From Sulfurimonas sp. HSL-3221 (GTDB lineage Bacteria; Campylobacterota; Campylobacteria; Campylobacterales; Sulfurimonadaceae), in NCBI RefSeq assembly GCF_021044585.1, contig NZ_CP087998.1, positions 806,001 to 870,000 of the forward strand: a DNA stretch of 64,000 bases, given 5' to 3'. Made by a program: the position numbers and the translations under genes. The notes below the pieces were generated by a model. It was not told the DNA's origin. It searched no databases and was given only the letters and a program-made list of their open reading frames with translations. Shown here piece after piece: positions 9,628 through 20,864 of this stretch (its first letter is position 1; every line of letters starts with the position of its first letter).

Positions 9628-10146
9628 ATGATGAAAAAACTGTTGGTAATGACCCTGTTCGTTTCAGCATCGCTCTTTGCTTCATCCGGTGCCGAGCACG
9701 GTGCGACAGATATTCTTCCGCGTACGGTCAACTTCCTGATCTTCGCCGGAATCCTGTGGTATTTGCTGGCGAAGCCGGTCAAAGGGTTCTTTACCGGTCG
9801 TGCCGGTGAAATCGCCGACCGTCTGAACAGCATTCAGGAGAAACTGCGTGCCTCTGAAGCGGAAAAAACCGCTGCGGAAGCGCGCGTTGAAGAGGCGAAA
9901 ACCTTTGCGGCTGAACTGACGGCAACAACGGAAAAAGAGAAAGAGGTTCTCAAGAAGCAGATTGAAGTCCAGTCTGCCAATGAGATCGCCGTTCTCGAAA
10001 AACAGATGAAAGACAAAGAGAACCTCGCGGAGCGCCAGATGGTCCGCGGTGTGGTCGAAACCGTTCTTTCAGATGTGACGGCACAGAGTACAGCTTCTCT
10101 CGATAAAGAGAAGATGGCTGACATCATTATGAAGAAGGTGGCTTAA
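9628..10146 (+). CDS. atpF: ATP synthase Fo subunit b
   Basis: 172 residues. A signal-like N-terminus (residues 1-18) precedes the membrane segment at about residues 31-50 (TVNFLIFAGILWYLLA), then a long coiled-coil stator helix. A cleaved signal in the b subunit is a known Campylobacterota trait, though cleavage here is inferred. The stop overlaps the atpH start. Confidence 0.93.
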   Translation: MMKKLLVMTLFVSASLFASSGAEHGATDILPRTVNFLIFAGILWYLLAKPVKGFFTGRAGEIADRLNSIQEKLRASEAEKTAAEARVEEAKTFAAELTATTEKEKEVLKKQIEVQSANEIAVLEKQMKDKENLAERQMVRGVVETVLSDVTAQSTASLDKEKMADIIMKKVA

Positions 10147-10679
10147 TGGAAGCGATGATCGCACAACGTTACGTCAAAGCCCTCACTTCTATGATGGATG
10201 CCGAGGCTCTGACCAATACAAAAATCCTTTTTGATGCGCTCGCGGATGCTTTTAAAGAGAAAGCGTTTGCCGATATCATCAATGATCCTCAAATCGGTGA
10301 CGCTGCGAAAGAAGAGCTCCTGCTCGCCATCGTAGCGGGTGCCGACAGCAGCGCGGTGAACAACCTGATCAAACTGCTGGTCGAGAAAAAGCGCCTGACG
10401 GTTATCCCGGCGATCGCGGAATCACTCCGCCTGACACTGGCAGGGATGAACAAAACCTATGAAGGCAAGGTCTACAGCAACACGGCGGTCGAAGCATCGA
10501 CCCTCGCGGCGCTGAGCAGCGACCTCGGTAAAAAGATGGATGCGACGATCACGCTCGCCTTCGTCGCGTCGGATTATGACGGTATCAAAGTAGAAGTGGA
10601 GGATCTCGGTGTCGAGGTCAGCCTCTCGAAGAGCCGCATGAACGCTCAACTCGTTGAGCACATCTTAAAAGCAATTTGA
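10146..10679 (+). CDS. atpH: ATP synthase F1 subunit delta
   Basis: 177 residues, the usual length for the OSCP/delta family: an N-terminal helical bundle (ARYVKAL-like opening, IAQRYVKALTSM) and a C-terminal domain ending in SRMNAQLVEHILKAI. It joins the b stalk to the top of F1. Starts on the last base of atpF. Confidence 0.95.
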   Translation: MEAMIAQRYVKALTSMMDAEALTNTKILFDALADAFKEKAFADIINDPQIGDAAKEELLLAIVAGADSSAVNNLIKLLVEKKRLTVIPAIAESLRLTLAGMNKTYEGKVYSNTAVEASTLAALSSDLGKKMDATITLAFVASDYDGIKVEVEDLGVEVSLSKSRMNAQLVEHILKAI

Positions 10680-10700
10680 TCTTGGAAAGGAGATAGCATA

Positions 10701-12218
10701 GTGGTAGCAAAAGTACAAGCAGATGAAATCAGTTCGATCATCAAAGAACGTATTGAAAACTTTGAACTGAACGTAGAGATTAATGAAACAGGGAAGATCG
10801 TCTCTTACGGAGACGGTGTTGCTCAGGTCTATGGCCTGTCCAATGCAATGGCCGGTGAAATGGTCGAATTCGAAGACGGGACTCAGGGTCTTGTCCTCAA
10901 CCTCGAAGAGAGCAGCGTCGGTGTTGTTATCCTCGGTAAAAGCGGTGCACTGCGCGAAGGCATGAGCGTCAAGCGCCTGGGCAAACTGCTGCGTGTACCG
11001 GTCGGTGACGCACTGCTCGGTCGTGTTGTCAACGCCCTCGGTGAGCCGATTGACGGCAAAGGCCCGATCGAAGCAACGGAAAACCGTTTCGTCGAAGAGA
11101 AAGCACCGGGCATCATGGCACGTAAATCCGTCCATGAGCCGATGGCAACGGGTATCAAGTCCATTGACGCCCTCGTGCCGATCGGCCGCGGTCAGCGCGA
11201 GCTGATCATCGGTGACCGCCAGACAGGTAAAACAACCGTTGCACTCGATACGATCATCAACCAGAAAGGCAACGGTGTTGTCTGTATCTATGTTGCTGTC
11301 GGTCAGAAAGAGTCTACGGTTGCTCAGGTCGTCCGCCGCCTCGAAGAGCACGGCGCACTCGAGTACACTATCATCGTTTCCGCGACAGCGTCCGAAGCGG
11401 CTGCACTGCAGTTCCTCGCACCGTACACAGGTGTCACGATGGGTGAATACTTCCGTGACAACGCTCGCCACGGTCTGATCGTTTACGATGACCTTTCCAA
11501 GCATGCGGTCGCTTACCGTGAAATGTCTCTGATCCTCCGCCGCCCTCCGGGCCGCGAAGCGTTCCCGGGTGACGTTTTCTATCTCCACTCCCGCCTCCTC
11601 GAGCGTGCTGCGAAGCTCAACGATGAGAAGGGCGCAGGTTCTCTGACGGCGCTGCCGATCATTGAAACACAGGCAGGTGACGTTGCGGCATATATCCCGA
11701 CAAACGTTATCTCCATTACCGACGGACAGATCTTCCTCGAGACTGACCTGTTCAACTCCGGTATCCGCCCGGCGATCAACGTCGGTCTCTCTGTATCACG
11801 TGTCGGTGGTGCAGCGCAGATCAAAGCGACCAAGCAGGTTGCCGGTACACTGCGCCTCGACCTGGCACAGTACCGCGAACTCCAGGCGTTCGCCCAGTTC
11901 GCTTCCGACCTCGACGAAGTCAGCCGCAAGCAGCTCGAACGCGGTCAGCGCATGGTCGAAGTTCTGAAGCAGCCGCCGTACTCTCCGCTGACTGCTGAAA
12001 AGCAGGCACTGGTGATCTTCGCGGGTAACGAAGGTTACCTTGATGACATGCCGGCGAGCAGCGTTGTCAAGTTCGAAGCAGAACTGTATCCGTTCGTAGA
12101 AGCTTCTTATCCTCAGATTTTCGAGAACATCCGTTCTACATCAAAAATCGACGATGAGACGAGTGCACTGATGAAAAAAGCGATCGAAGAGTTCAAAGCG
12201 TCTTTCGTCGCTGAGTAA
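10701..12218 (+). CDS. atpA: ATP synthase F1 subunit alpha
   Basis: 505 residues with the P-loop [13 protein letters not shown] near residue 170 and the [20 protein letters not shown] alpha/beta signature region. It forms the non-catalytic nucleotide sites of F1. The start is GTG, 8 bases after an AAAGGAGA ribosome binding site. Confidence 0.99.
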   Translation: MVAKVQADEISSIIKERIENFELNVEINETGKIVSYGDGVAQVYGLSNAMAGEMVEFEDGTQGLVLNLEESSVGVVILGKSGALREGMSVKRLGKLLRVPVGDALLGRVVNALGEPIDGKGPIEATENRFVEEKAPGIMARKSVHEPMATGIKSIDALVPIGRGQRELIIGDRQTGKTTVALDTIINQKGNGVVCIYVAVGQKESTVAQVVRRLEEHGALEYTIIVSATASEAAALQFLAPYTGVTMGEYFRDNARHGLIVYDDLSKHAVAYREMSLILRRPPGREAFPGDVFYLHSRLLERAAKLNDEKGAGSLTALPIIETQAGDVAAYIPTNVISITDGQIFLETDLFNSGIRPAINVGLSVSRVGGAAQIKATKQVAGTLRLDLAQYRELQAFAQFASDLDEVSRKQLERGQRMVEVLKQPPYSPLTAEKQALVIFAGNEGYLDDMPASSVVKFEAELYPFVEASYPQIFENIRSTSKIDDETSALMKKAIEEFKASFVAE

Positions 12219-12226
12219 GGACCATC

Positions 12227-14525
<2,299 letters not shown>

Positions 14526-14552
14526 TCTTTTTCAGTGCAAAAGGAATAAGTC

Positions 14553-14945
14553 ATGGATACTTTTAAACTGGAAGTGATCACGCCGAACGGCCTCATTTTT
14601 GATAATGAAGCCGTCGAAGTCACGCTGCCGGGTGAAGAGGGCGAGTTCGGTGTACTGCCGCGCCACGCCTCTTTGACCACGCAGCTCAAAGCCGGCGTCA
14701 TTGACATCGTCACTGCAGAGAAACGCACCGAGTCCATCGTCGTGAACTGGGGTGTGGTTCAGGTGACTGAATCGAAAGTGACGGTGCTGGTCGACGGTGC
14801 CGTCGCGATCCGCGGTGAAGGCGAAAGCGAAATCGCCAAGGTCCTCGAGGATGCGAAAAAACTCCTGTCGGACGTTTCGGACTCCAAGATGGCACTGGCT
14901 TCGGTCTCAGCCAAGATCGAATCGGCTGCACACAAACTGCTGTAA
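14553..14945 (+). CDS. atpC: ATP synthase F1 subunit epsilon
   Basis: 130 residues. The N-terminal beta-sandwich begins FKLEVITPNGLIFD and includes PGEEGEFGVLPRHASL; a C-terminal helical hairpin follows. It regulates and couples the central stalk. Nine bases separate it from exbB, so the Tol genes appear to be in the same transcription unit. Confidence 0.97.
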   Translation: MDTFKLEVITPNGLIFDNEAVEVTLPGEEGEFGVLPRHASLTTQLKAGVIDIVTAEKRTESIVVNWGVVQVTESKVTVLVDGAVAIRGEGESEIAKVLEDAKKLLSDVSDSKMALASVSAKIESAAHKLL

Positions 14946-14954
14946 GCGACGATC

Positions 14955-15530
14955 ATGTTTGATTCGCTCAGCGACTACTATCTCAAAAGCAACAGTGTCA
15001 CCCTCGCGGTCCTGGCACTGCTTGCACTCTATTTCATCGTAATCAACTGGACCTTCTTTTACCGCTATCTTTCACTCAACCGCTGGGTCGACAAAGAGAC
15101 AGATTCTCTTGAATCGCTTTTGATGGGTGCACAGGGGATCGCAGCGAACTCCTACCTCAACCACTTTATCAAGAGCAGTAAACGTCTCTCCGCGGAACTC
15201 TTCGACCTGGGTCTTTTCGCCGGTACGAAAGAAGCGACAAAAGGGTTGGCGATTCTCTCCGTCGTCGCCTCCACGGCACCGTTTATCGGGTTGTTCGGTA
15301 CGGTTGTCTCCATCCTTGACACCTTCAACAACATCGGGAGCGCCAGCGGAACGATGGCCGTCATCGCCGCCGGCGTCTCCGACGCGCTTGTTGCAACGGC
15401 GGCGGGGATCTTTGTCGCGATCTTCGCGTACACCTACCACCAGATCCTCAAACGCCGCGCGTATGAGCTGACGGGCCTGCTGCAGATGCAGCGTGATGCC
15501 CTGATGGCGAAAGAGACGGACGCCGCGTGA
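14955..15530 (+). CDS. exbB: MotA/TolQ/ExbB proton channel family protein
   Basis: 191 residues with three membrane segments (about residues 15-35, 95-120 and 135-160). The family core is visible as LAILSVVASTAPFIGLFGTVV and the third helix with VSDALVATAAGIFVAI. With ExbD it forms a proton-driven motor in the inner membrane that powers TonB or TolA-like proteins. Given tolB and pal downstream, the role is most likely that of TolQ. Confidence 0.92.
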   Translation: MFDSLSDYYLKSNSVTLAVLALLALYFIVINWTFFYRYLSLNRWVDKETDSLESLLMGAQGIAANSYLNHFIKSSKRLSAELFDLGLFAGTKEATKGLAILSVVASTAPFIGLFGTVVSILDTFNNIGSASGTMAVIAAGVSDALVATAAGIFVAIFAYTYHQILKRRAYELTGLLQMQRDALMAKETDAA

Positions 15531-15925
15531 GCGTATTCGACTGGGATGAGCGCCCGGAACTGAACATTACGCCCCTTGTGGACGTGATGCTCGTACTTCT
15601 GGCGATCCTGATGGTCATTGCTCCGAACATTGTCTATGAAGAGCTGATCAACCTTCCCCAGGGTTCGGCACAGCAGCAGATGCAGAAAAAACCCCCGGTA
15701 CACATCGTCATCACGAAAGAGGGTGTCATTCTTGTCAACAAAGAGAAATTCGACCGTCTCGGATTTATCGACAACTTCTACCGTTTTGCCGAACAGAATC
15801 TCGATGCTAAGTCAACGGTGACGATCAGTGCCGACCGTTCGCTGGATTACGGAATGGTGATGTCGGTACTCGCGGCGGTAAAACAGGCAGGTTTCAGTGA
15901 AGTCTCTCTCGCTACCAACGGTTGA
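15527..15925 (+). CDS. exbD: ExbD/TolR family biopolymer transport protein
   Basis: 132 residues: a cytoplasmic N-terminus (ELNITPLVDVMLVLLAILMV) with the essential membrane aspartate, one membrane helix and a periplasmic domain. The start is a GTG overlapping the exbB stop (GTGA). The end overlaps the TonB-like gene by 29 nt. Confidence 0.93.
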   Translation: MSVFDWDERPELNITPLVDVMLVLLAILMVIAPNIVYEELINLPQGSAQQQMQKKPPVHIVITKEGVILVNKEKFDRLGFIDNFYRFAEQNLDAKSTVTISADRSLDYGMVMSVLAAVKQAGFSEVSLATNG

Positions 15926-16676
15926 CGACCCCAGGGACTTCTATCTGGGCGGGGTCTATGCCGTTGTCCTTTTTGTCCTGATCATCTTGCTTTTTTTCCA
16001 GCTCCTGCGGGGACTGGACAAAATGCACAGTTACGCGATGACAAAAAGTTCCGCTGTCTCTGTTTCTCTGGTGGATGTCCCGCTGGTGACTTCGAAGCAG
16101 AACAACACCCCCAAACCCGTCCCCAAACAAGAAGCAGCGCCGGAACCCATACCCGAGCCTGAGGAAACGGCCACGCCTGTTGAGGATATCTCGTCGCTTT
16201 TTTCGGACATCCAGACGCAGAAGATCGTACATACCAAGCGTCCTGATGATCAGAAAAAGATCGATACGAAACGGCTTGCCAACCTCCAAAAACGCATTAA
16301 AACGACGAAGAAACGGGAAACGACGGCGACGGCGGAGAAGGTCAAGAACCTGAGCCTCGTACGCCCCTCACAGGAGGCCGGCGGACAGAGCGCATCGGGC
16401 GGCGCGGAAGTCAATGCGTATTACGCTAAAATACAGGCCACTATCTATGAGAACTTCTTCCCGCCGGTCAATTCCGAAGGTTCGGTTTCACTGATCCGCA
16501 TCTGGATTTCGGCCAGTGGGAAGATGACGCGTTTTAAAGTGCTGCGCCCATCAGGCGAGGCATTTTTCGACCGGGAGGTCACGCAGCTGGAGCAGCGTCT
16601 CCTGCGCGTCAGGTTCGAGAGAAACCCAAAAGGAAATGAGGCCGTACTGGATGTCAGTCTGGTCTCCAAGGAGTAA
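15897..16676 (+). CDS. TonB/TolA-like energy transducer
   Basis: 259 residues: a membrane anchor at about residues 18-40, a proline-rich periplasmic linker (residues about 65-90, PKPVPKQEAAPEPIPEPEE) and a TonB C-terminal domain from about residue 175 (YYAKIQATIYENFFPP). It would carry force from ExbBD to the outer membrane. Position before tolB and pal suggests TolA function, while the C-terminal domain resembles TonB, so I leave the symbol open. The GTG start lies within exbD. Confidence 0.85.
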   Translation: MKSLSLPTVDDPRDFYLGGVYAVVLFVLIILLFFQLLRGLDKMHSYAMTKSSAVSVSLVDVPLVTSKQNNTPKPVPKQEAAPEPIPEPEETATPVEDISSLFSDIQTQKIVHTKRPDDQKKIDTKRLANLQKRIKTTKKRETTATAEKVKNLSLVRPSQEAGGQSASGGAEVNAYYAKIQATIYENFFPPVNSEGSVSLIRIWISASGKMTRFKVLRPSGEAFFDREVTQLEQRLLRVRFERNPKGNEAVLDVSLVSKE

Positions 16677-16678
16677 CG

Positions 16679-17920
16679 ATGCGTTTTTTCATTGCCATGA
16701 TGATGAGTGTGACGTTGATGTTCGCCGCCGATGCGACCATTGAAGTAGTAAAAGAAGCCGACAGCCTTCCGTCCATTGCCGTGGAGGATGCCTCCGTCGA
16801 TTTCACCGGCACGCCGGCCAAACGTTTTTTCAGACTGCTTTCGAGCGACCTGAACGTTTTGACGCTTTTCAATGTTGATCACCACTACGCCACCACCCAT
16901 TTTGACAACGCTTCGATACTGAACCGTGCCATGGATTATACGCTGCGTTTCCGCCTGCGCGACGACGATGCCGCTTTTGTCGCGGACATCCGCCTTTTCC
17001 AGGACGACAAGGTCGTGATGCAGAAAAGCTACCGGGTGGCCAACACGGGCATGAGCCCCTTCGTGGCGCATGCGATCGCCTATGACATCAACGACTTCTT
17101 CGGCCAGGCGCCGCTGGAGTGGCTCAAGCGCAAGATCATCTTCGCACGTCTCAAAGGGCGCATGGAGAGCGAAATCGTCATCGCGGACTATACCCTCTCT
17201 TATCAGCATGTTATGATCAAAGGAGGACTCAATGTCTTCCCGAAATGGGCGGACGAGGCGCATAGTGCGTTTTATTACACTTCCCTCAGCGGGAATAAAC
17301 CGACCCTTTTCAAGATCGACGTCCGAACAGGCGCCCGCAATGCCATCTTGAGTTCGGACGGGATGCTGGTCTGTTCCGATGTCAGACGGAACGGGCGGGA
17401 TCTGCTGCTGACCATGGCGCCCAACGGGCAGCCGGATATCTACCTCTATGATACGGTCACGAAAACGGCCAAGCGCGTCACGACCTACGGCGGCATCGAC
17501 GTCAACGGGCAGTTTATGAACGACGGACGCGTCGTCTTTATCTCCAACCGCCTCGGGTATCCGAATGTTTTTGCAAAGCGCCCGGGCGAAGCCAAGATCG
17601 AACAGCTTGTATTCTACGGCAAAGACAACTCCGCGTGCAGCGCGCATAACGAATATGTCGTCTACAAATCCCGTGAGACCAACGACGCTTTCGGCCCGAA
17701 TACGTTCAATCTCCACCTGATCTCGATGAAGACGGACTTTATCCGGCGTCTGACCGCCACGGGCATCAACGAGTTCCCCCGCTTCTCCGATGACGGCGAT
17801 GCCATCATCTATATCAAAAACTATAAGCAACAGAGTGCGATCGGGGTGATCCGTCTGGCGCAGAACAAAAACTTTTTATTCCCCCTTGCAAGCGGAAAAA
17901 TCCAGTCTTTGGACTGGTAA
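16679..17920 (+). CDS. tolB: Tol-Pal system beta-propeller protein TolB
   Basis: 413 residues. A signal peptide (residues 1-17, ending MFAADA) is followed by the TolB N-terminal domain and a beta-propeller from about residue 190, with repeats such as FYYTSLSGNKPTLFKIDVR and VVFISNRLGYPN. It is a periplasmic partner of Pal in outer-membrane constriction during division. It starts 2 bases after the TonB-like gene. Confidence 0.93.
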   Translation: MRFFIAMMMSVTLMFAADATIEVVKEADSLPSIAVEDASVDFTGTPAKRFFRLLSSDLNVLTLFNVDHHYATTHFDNASILNRAMDYTLRFRLRDDDAAFVADIRLFQDDKVVMQKSYRVANTGMSPFVAHAIAYDINDFFGQAPLEWLKRKIIFARLKGRMESEIVIADYTLSYQHVMIKGGLNVFPKWADEAHSAFYYTSLSGNKPTLFKIDVRTGARNAILSSDGMLVCSDVRRNGRDLLLTMAPNGQPDIYLYDTVTKTAKRVTTYGGIDVNGQFMNDGRVVFISNRLGYPNVFAKRPGEAKIEQLVFYGKDNSACSAHNEYVVYKSRETNDAFGPNTFNLHLISMKTDFIRRLTATGINEFPRFSDDGDAIIYIKNYKQQSAIGVIRLAQNKNFLFPLASGKIQSLDW

Positions 17921-17926
17921 TCCGTA

Positions 17927-17965
17927 AACTTAAAGCAGGTTGCTATATCCTGTTAAGTTTTTTTT
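17927..17965 (+). terminator. Intrinsic terminator after tolB
   Basis: AACTTAA (17927-17933) pairs with TTAAGTT (17953-17959), with a nested CAGG/CCTG stem, and an eight-T run covers 17958-17965. It ends the long atp-tol transcript or attenuates it before pal. Confidence 0.75.
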
Positions 17966-17967
17966 GC

Positions 17968-17973
17968 TAAAAT
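17968..17973 (+). promoter_or_regulatory. Promoter -10 box for pal-ybgF
   Basis: TAAAAT preceded by TGC directly after the terminator T-run gives an extended -10 type box, about 60 bases before the pal start. It would let pal be transcribed independently of the ATP synthase operon. Confidence 0.45.
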
Positions 17974-18036
17974 CTTCTGGATTAATTAATGAACACCCTC
18001 GTGAAAGGCTCTGTTCGGACTCCCTAAAGGATTGTG

Positions 18037-18582
18037 ATGAAAAATATGTTGGTATACAGCAGTGTAGTTCTGATGTTGTTGGCTGGATGTAGCTCTAAAA
18101 CACCGGCGATCGATGAGACGCAGACGGGTGCGGAAAGCAGCCAGATGGAGAGTGCGGCGGATGCAGATACTGTTGTCGTCGATGAGAATGCAGGCGTCAG
18201 CGACAGCACGATCGAGATCGGTGAAGAGACGATGAGCGCGCTGGAGAGCCAGATGGACTCCATCTACTTCGCTTTCGACAAATTTGATATCAGCATGGAA
18301 GCGTCCTCGAAGCTCCAGACAAATGCGGCTCTGATGCAGGGCAAAGCAGCTGCCTTTAACATCAAAATCGAAGGTAACTGTGACGAATGGGGTAGCGACG
18401 AGTATAACTTCGCCCTGGGCCTTAAACGCGCAAAAGCCGCCAAAGATGCGCTGGTCGCCGAAGGTGTCAACGCCGAGCGTATCAGCATGGTCAGCTACGG
18501 CGAAAGCAATCCGGTCTGTGTCGAAAAGACACAGGAGTGCTGGGCCAAGAACCGCCGCGACGATTTCAAACTCCTTCCGTAA
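18037..18582 (+). CDS. pal: Peptidoglycan-associated lipoprotein Pal
   Basis: 181 residues from the ATG at 18037; an in-frame GTG one codon earlier is less likely given the spacing from the AAAGGA site. The lipobox LLAGCSS puts the acylated cysteine near residue 18. The C-terminal OmpA-like domain has YFAFDKFDIS and the NCDEWGSDEYNFALGLKRA peptidoglycan-binding region. It tethers the outer membrane to the cell wall and binds TolB. Confidence 0.95.
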   Translation: MKNMLVYSSVVLMLLAGCSSKTPAIDETQTGAESSQMESAADADTVVVDENAGVSDSTIEIGEETMSALESQMDSIYFAFDKFDISMEASSKLQTNAALMQGKAAAFNIKIEGNCDEWGSDEYNFALGLKRAKAAKDALVAEGVNAERISMVSYGESNPVCVEKTQECWAKNRRDDFKLLP

Positions 18583-18591
18583 TCGGGACAA

Positions 18592-19503
18592 ATGAAACGT
18601 CTTTCCCTCCTTCTGGCGGGCGCCTTGCTGCTTCAGCTTCAGGCGTCTGAGCCCTCCGTATTCGGTGCCGGCAATCTTGACAGCGATTCGCCCTACGGGT
18701 TGACTGAATCCGAAAAAAAGATTGTCGAAAACCGGCAGAACCTCAAGAATACCAAACGCAAATCCCAAGAGAACAGTGCCCAACTGCAGAGCCTGCGCGA
18801 ACGCATTGACGGATTGCAGACGATTATCGAGGGGTTGGCGGAAAAAACCCAGGAAAACAAGCTCAAAGTCACGGAACTGACATCCGGAGAAGACATCGGC
18901 GCCCAGCGCGATGCCAGGATCGCGGCGTTGGAAGAGGCGGTTAGGGCGGACGAAGCCAACATCGCTTCGTTGAAGACGCTCCTGGAGAGTATGGCGACAC
19001 AGGTGGACGCCATCAACGCCAATTACGTCTCCAAGGATGAGTTCAACGCGCTTGTCGGTGAGATCAACGCCTTTAAACGCGATCTGGGCAAAACCCTCAA
19101 AAGCGTGAGCGCCCCGGCGGCTGGCGCATCCCTGGAGTCGAAATCGAGCAAGGAGCTTGCCGCCGAAGCGAAGGCAAGCTATAACAAGCTCTTTTTCAAA
19201 GATGCCATCCCGATGTATGAGGAGCTGATCCGCCGCAACTACAAACCGGCCTATGCGCACTTCATGATCGGGGAGATGTGGCACTACCGCAAAGAGTGGT
19301 CCAAAGCGCTCTCATACTTCAAGGAGAGTGCAGCCCGTTCTTCGAAAACATCGTTTATGCCGACACTGATGCTCCACAGTGCGGAATGTATGATGCATAC
19401 CGGTGATTCGGCAAACGCGAAAAAGTTTCTCCGGTCACTTATCGCTAAATACCCTGCCTCCGGTGAAGCAGCGGAAGCAGAACGGCTTCTGAATACTTTG
19501 TAG
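18592..19503 (+). CDS. ybgF: Tol-Pal coordinator CpoB/YbgF-like protein
   Basis: 303 residues: a signal peptide (1-19), a long coiled-coil region with repeated leucines (about residues 45-140), then tetratricopeptide repeats from about residue 185 (AEAKASYNKLFFKDAIPMYEEL onward). CpoB-type proteins coordinate outer-membrane constriction with cell-wall synthesis. It follows pal by 9 bases. Confidence 0.88.
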   Translation: MKRLSLLLAGALLLQLQASEPSVFGAGNLDSDSPYGLTESEKKIVENRQNLKNTKRKSQENSAQLQSLRERIDGLQTIIEGLAEKTQENKLKVTELTSGEDIGAQRDARIAALEEAVRADEANIASLKTLLESMATQVDAINANYVSKDEFNALVGEINAFKRDLGKTLKSVSAPAAGASLESKSSKELAAEAKASYNKLFFKDAIPMYEELIRRNYKPAYAHFMIGEMWHYRKEWSKALSYFKESAARSSKTSFMPTLMLHSAECMMHTGDSANAKKFLRSLIAKYPASGEAAEAERLLNTL

Positions 19504-19581
19504 GCAGCTATAGCGCCACTTTTTCAGCCGCACTATAGTTAGATCGGGTTAGAATCCCTAAATTTTTGTAAAGGTAATATT

Positions 19582-20100
19582 ATGGCAATCGAAACGAATC
19601 AAGTCGTATCCATCCAGTATGAAGTCCAGGCCGACGGCAAGGTCGTTGACTCCAACATCGGCGGTCAGCCGCTCGTCTTTATGTTCGGCAAGGGACAGAT
19701 CATTCCGGGCCTCGAAGCGGGTATCCAGGATATGGCAGCAGGCGAAAAGGGCGATGTCCTGGTCAAAGCCTCTGACGCATACGGCGACTACAATCCTGAA
19801 GCGACTCAGGATGTTCCGAAAGAACAGTTCGCCGGTATCGATCTTCAAGAAGGCATGACACTCTACGGTCAGGGTGAAGACGGCGGTACGGTCCAGGTCC
19901 TCGTCAAAGAGATCAAAGACGAGAGCGTTGTTGTCGATTTCAACCATCCGATGGCCGGAAAAGATCTGATGTTCAGCGTCACGATCAATGAAGTACGCGA
20001 CGCGACTGCCGATGAAATCGCCAGTGGCGTACCGGCAGAGAACAAGGTTGATGACAGCTGCTGCGGAAGTAGCGGCGGACATAGCTGTGGCTGCCACTGA
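19582..20100 (+). CDS. slyD: FKBP-type peptidyl-prolyl isomerase SlyD
   Basis: 172 residues. The FKBP core (VSIQYEVQADGKVVDS, GLEAGIQDMAAGEKG) carries the inserted-in-flap chaperone domain typical of SlyD, and the C-terminus is a short Cys/His-rich metal-binding tail (CCGSSGGHSCGCH). SlyD folds proteins and delivers nickel to hydrogenase or urease. A TAGAAT near 19550 is a possible -10 box. The last 50 bases overlap the next gene. Confidence 0.95.
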   Translation: MAIETNQVVSIQYEVQADGKVVDSNIGGQPLVFMFGKGQIIPGLEAGIQDMAAGEKGDVLVKASDAYGDYNPEATQDVPKEQFAGIDLQEGMTLYGQGEDGGTVQVLVKEIKDESVVVDFNHPMAGKDLMFSVTINEVRDATADEIASGVPAENKVDDSCCGSSGGHSCGCH

Positions 20101-20851
20101 GTTTCTGGCGGCCTCACACGCTTCGACCGAAGCGCTGCGGACGGCGACTCTCCTCAAAACCCTCCAGGTCAACGCACTTATCAGCGGACCGAAGGGAACA
20201 GGCAAACAGACGCTTGCACGGGTGATCCTGCCCGGCGCGGTCGTGTTGGATGCGCGGGATTTTGACAATGTGCTCAATGCGCTTGAAAGCAATGACGAAG
20301 TTGTTTTGACGCATATTGAACACTGCCCGAACATTACGCTGCTTTTCGAGCGGGTCAAAACGGAAAAACTCCGTCTGATCGCCACGGCGTCATCGGAATA
20401 CCTTTCCGATGCTATCTGGGAGTTCTTCAGCGTCAAGATCGCCCTGCCGCCGCTTCTCGAGCGCCCGGAGGACGTCGAGCTGCTTGTCAGCCATTTCAAT
20501 GCCGAGGCGGACCGGATTTTCGATCTCTCCCCCGAGGCTTCTCCCTCCGGTAAAAAACCGGACCTGAGCGATAACGCCTACTCGCTGCGCAAGCAGATCT
20601 ACTTTGAGCGCCTGATGGGCGGGGTCAACGAAGGGGAGGTGATACAGGTGATGGAGCGTTATTTACAGTCACAGATGGGCTCGCACAACGATTACCGCAA
20701 ATTCCTGCACCTCTACGAGGTCCCGCTGATCCGTACGGGTCTGCGCAAGTTCAAATCGCAGCTGCAGCTGGCAGAACGCCTGGGTCTCAACCGCAACACC
20801 CTGCGCAAAAAGATTGCGGAAAACGAGCAGTTCGGTCTGCTTGAACCATAA
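20051..20851 (+). CDS. NtrC-like AAA+ / Fis-HTH protein lacking GAFTGA
   Basis: The frame is open from 19988, but I choose the ATG at 20051 (267 residues), which has a CAAGG site upstream and still overlaps slyD by 50 nt. Residues about 43-55 hold a P-loop (GPKGTGKQT), a LPPLLERPEDVELL stretch matches the region of NtrC-type activators after the sensor, and the C-terminus (QLAERLGLNRNTLRKKI) is a Fis-type helix-turn-helix. There is no receiver domain, and the GAFTGA loop needed to touch sigma-54 is not visible. It could be a DNA-binding regulator that has lost activator function. Target unknown. Confidence 0.75.
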   Translation: MTAAAEVAADIAVAATEFLAASHASTEALRTATLLKTLQVNALISGPKGTGKQTLARVILPGAVVLDARDFDNVLNALESNDEVVLTHIEHCPNITLLFERVKTEKLRLIATASSEYLSDAIWEFFSVKIALPPLLERPEDVELLVSHFNAEADRIFDLSPEASPSGKKPDLSDNAYSLRKQIYFERLMGGVNEGEVIQVMERYLQSQMGSHNDYRKFLHLYEVPLIRTGLRKFKSQLQLAERLGLNRNTLRKKIAENEQFGLLEP

Positions 20852-20864
20852 TTCAGGAGGAGAA

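Noticed and set aside
16445-17830. 461-residue minus-strand ORF across tolB
   Set aside because: Antisense to tolB, whose signal peptide, propeller repeats and operon position are clear.
17986-19284. 432-residue minus-strand ORF across pal and ybgF
   Set aside because: Antisense to two well-supported envelope genes; no ribosome binding site or family.
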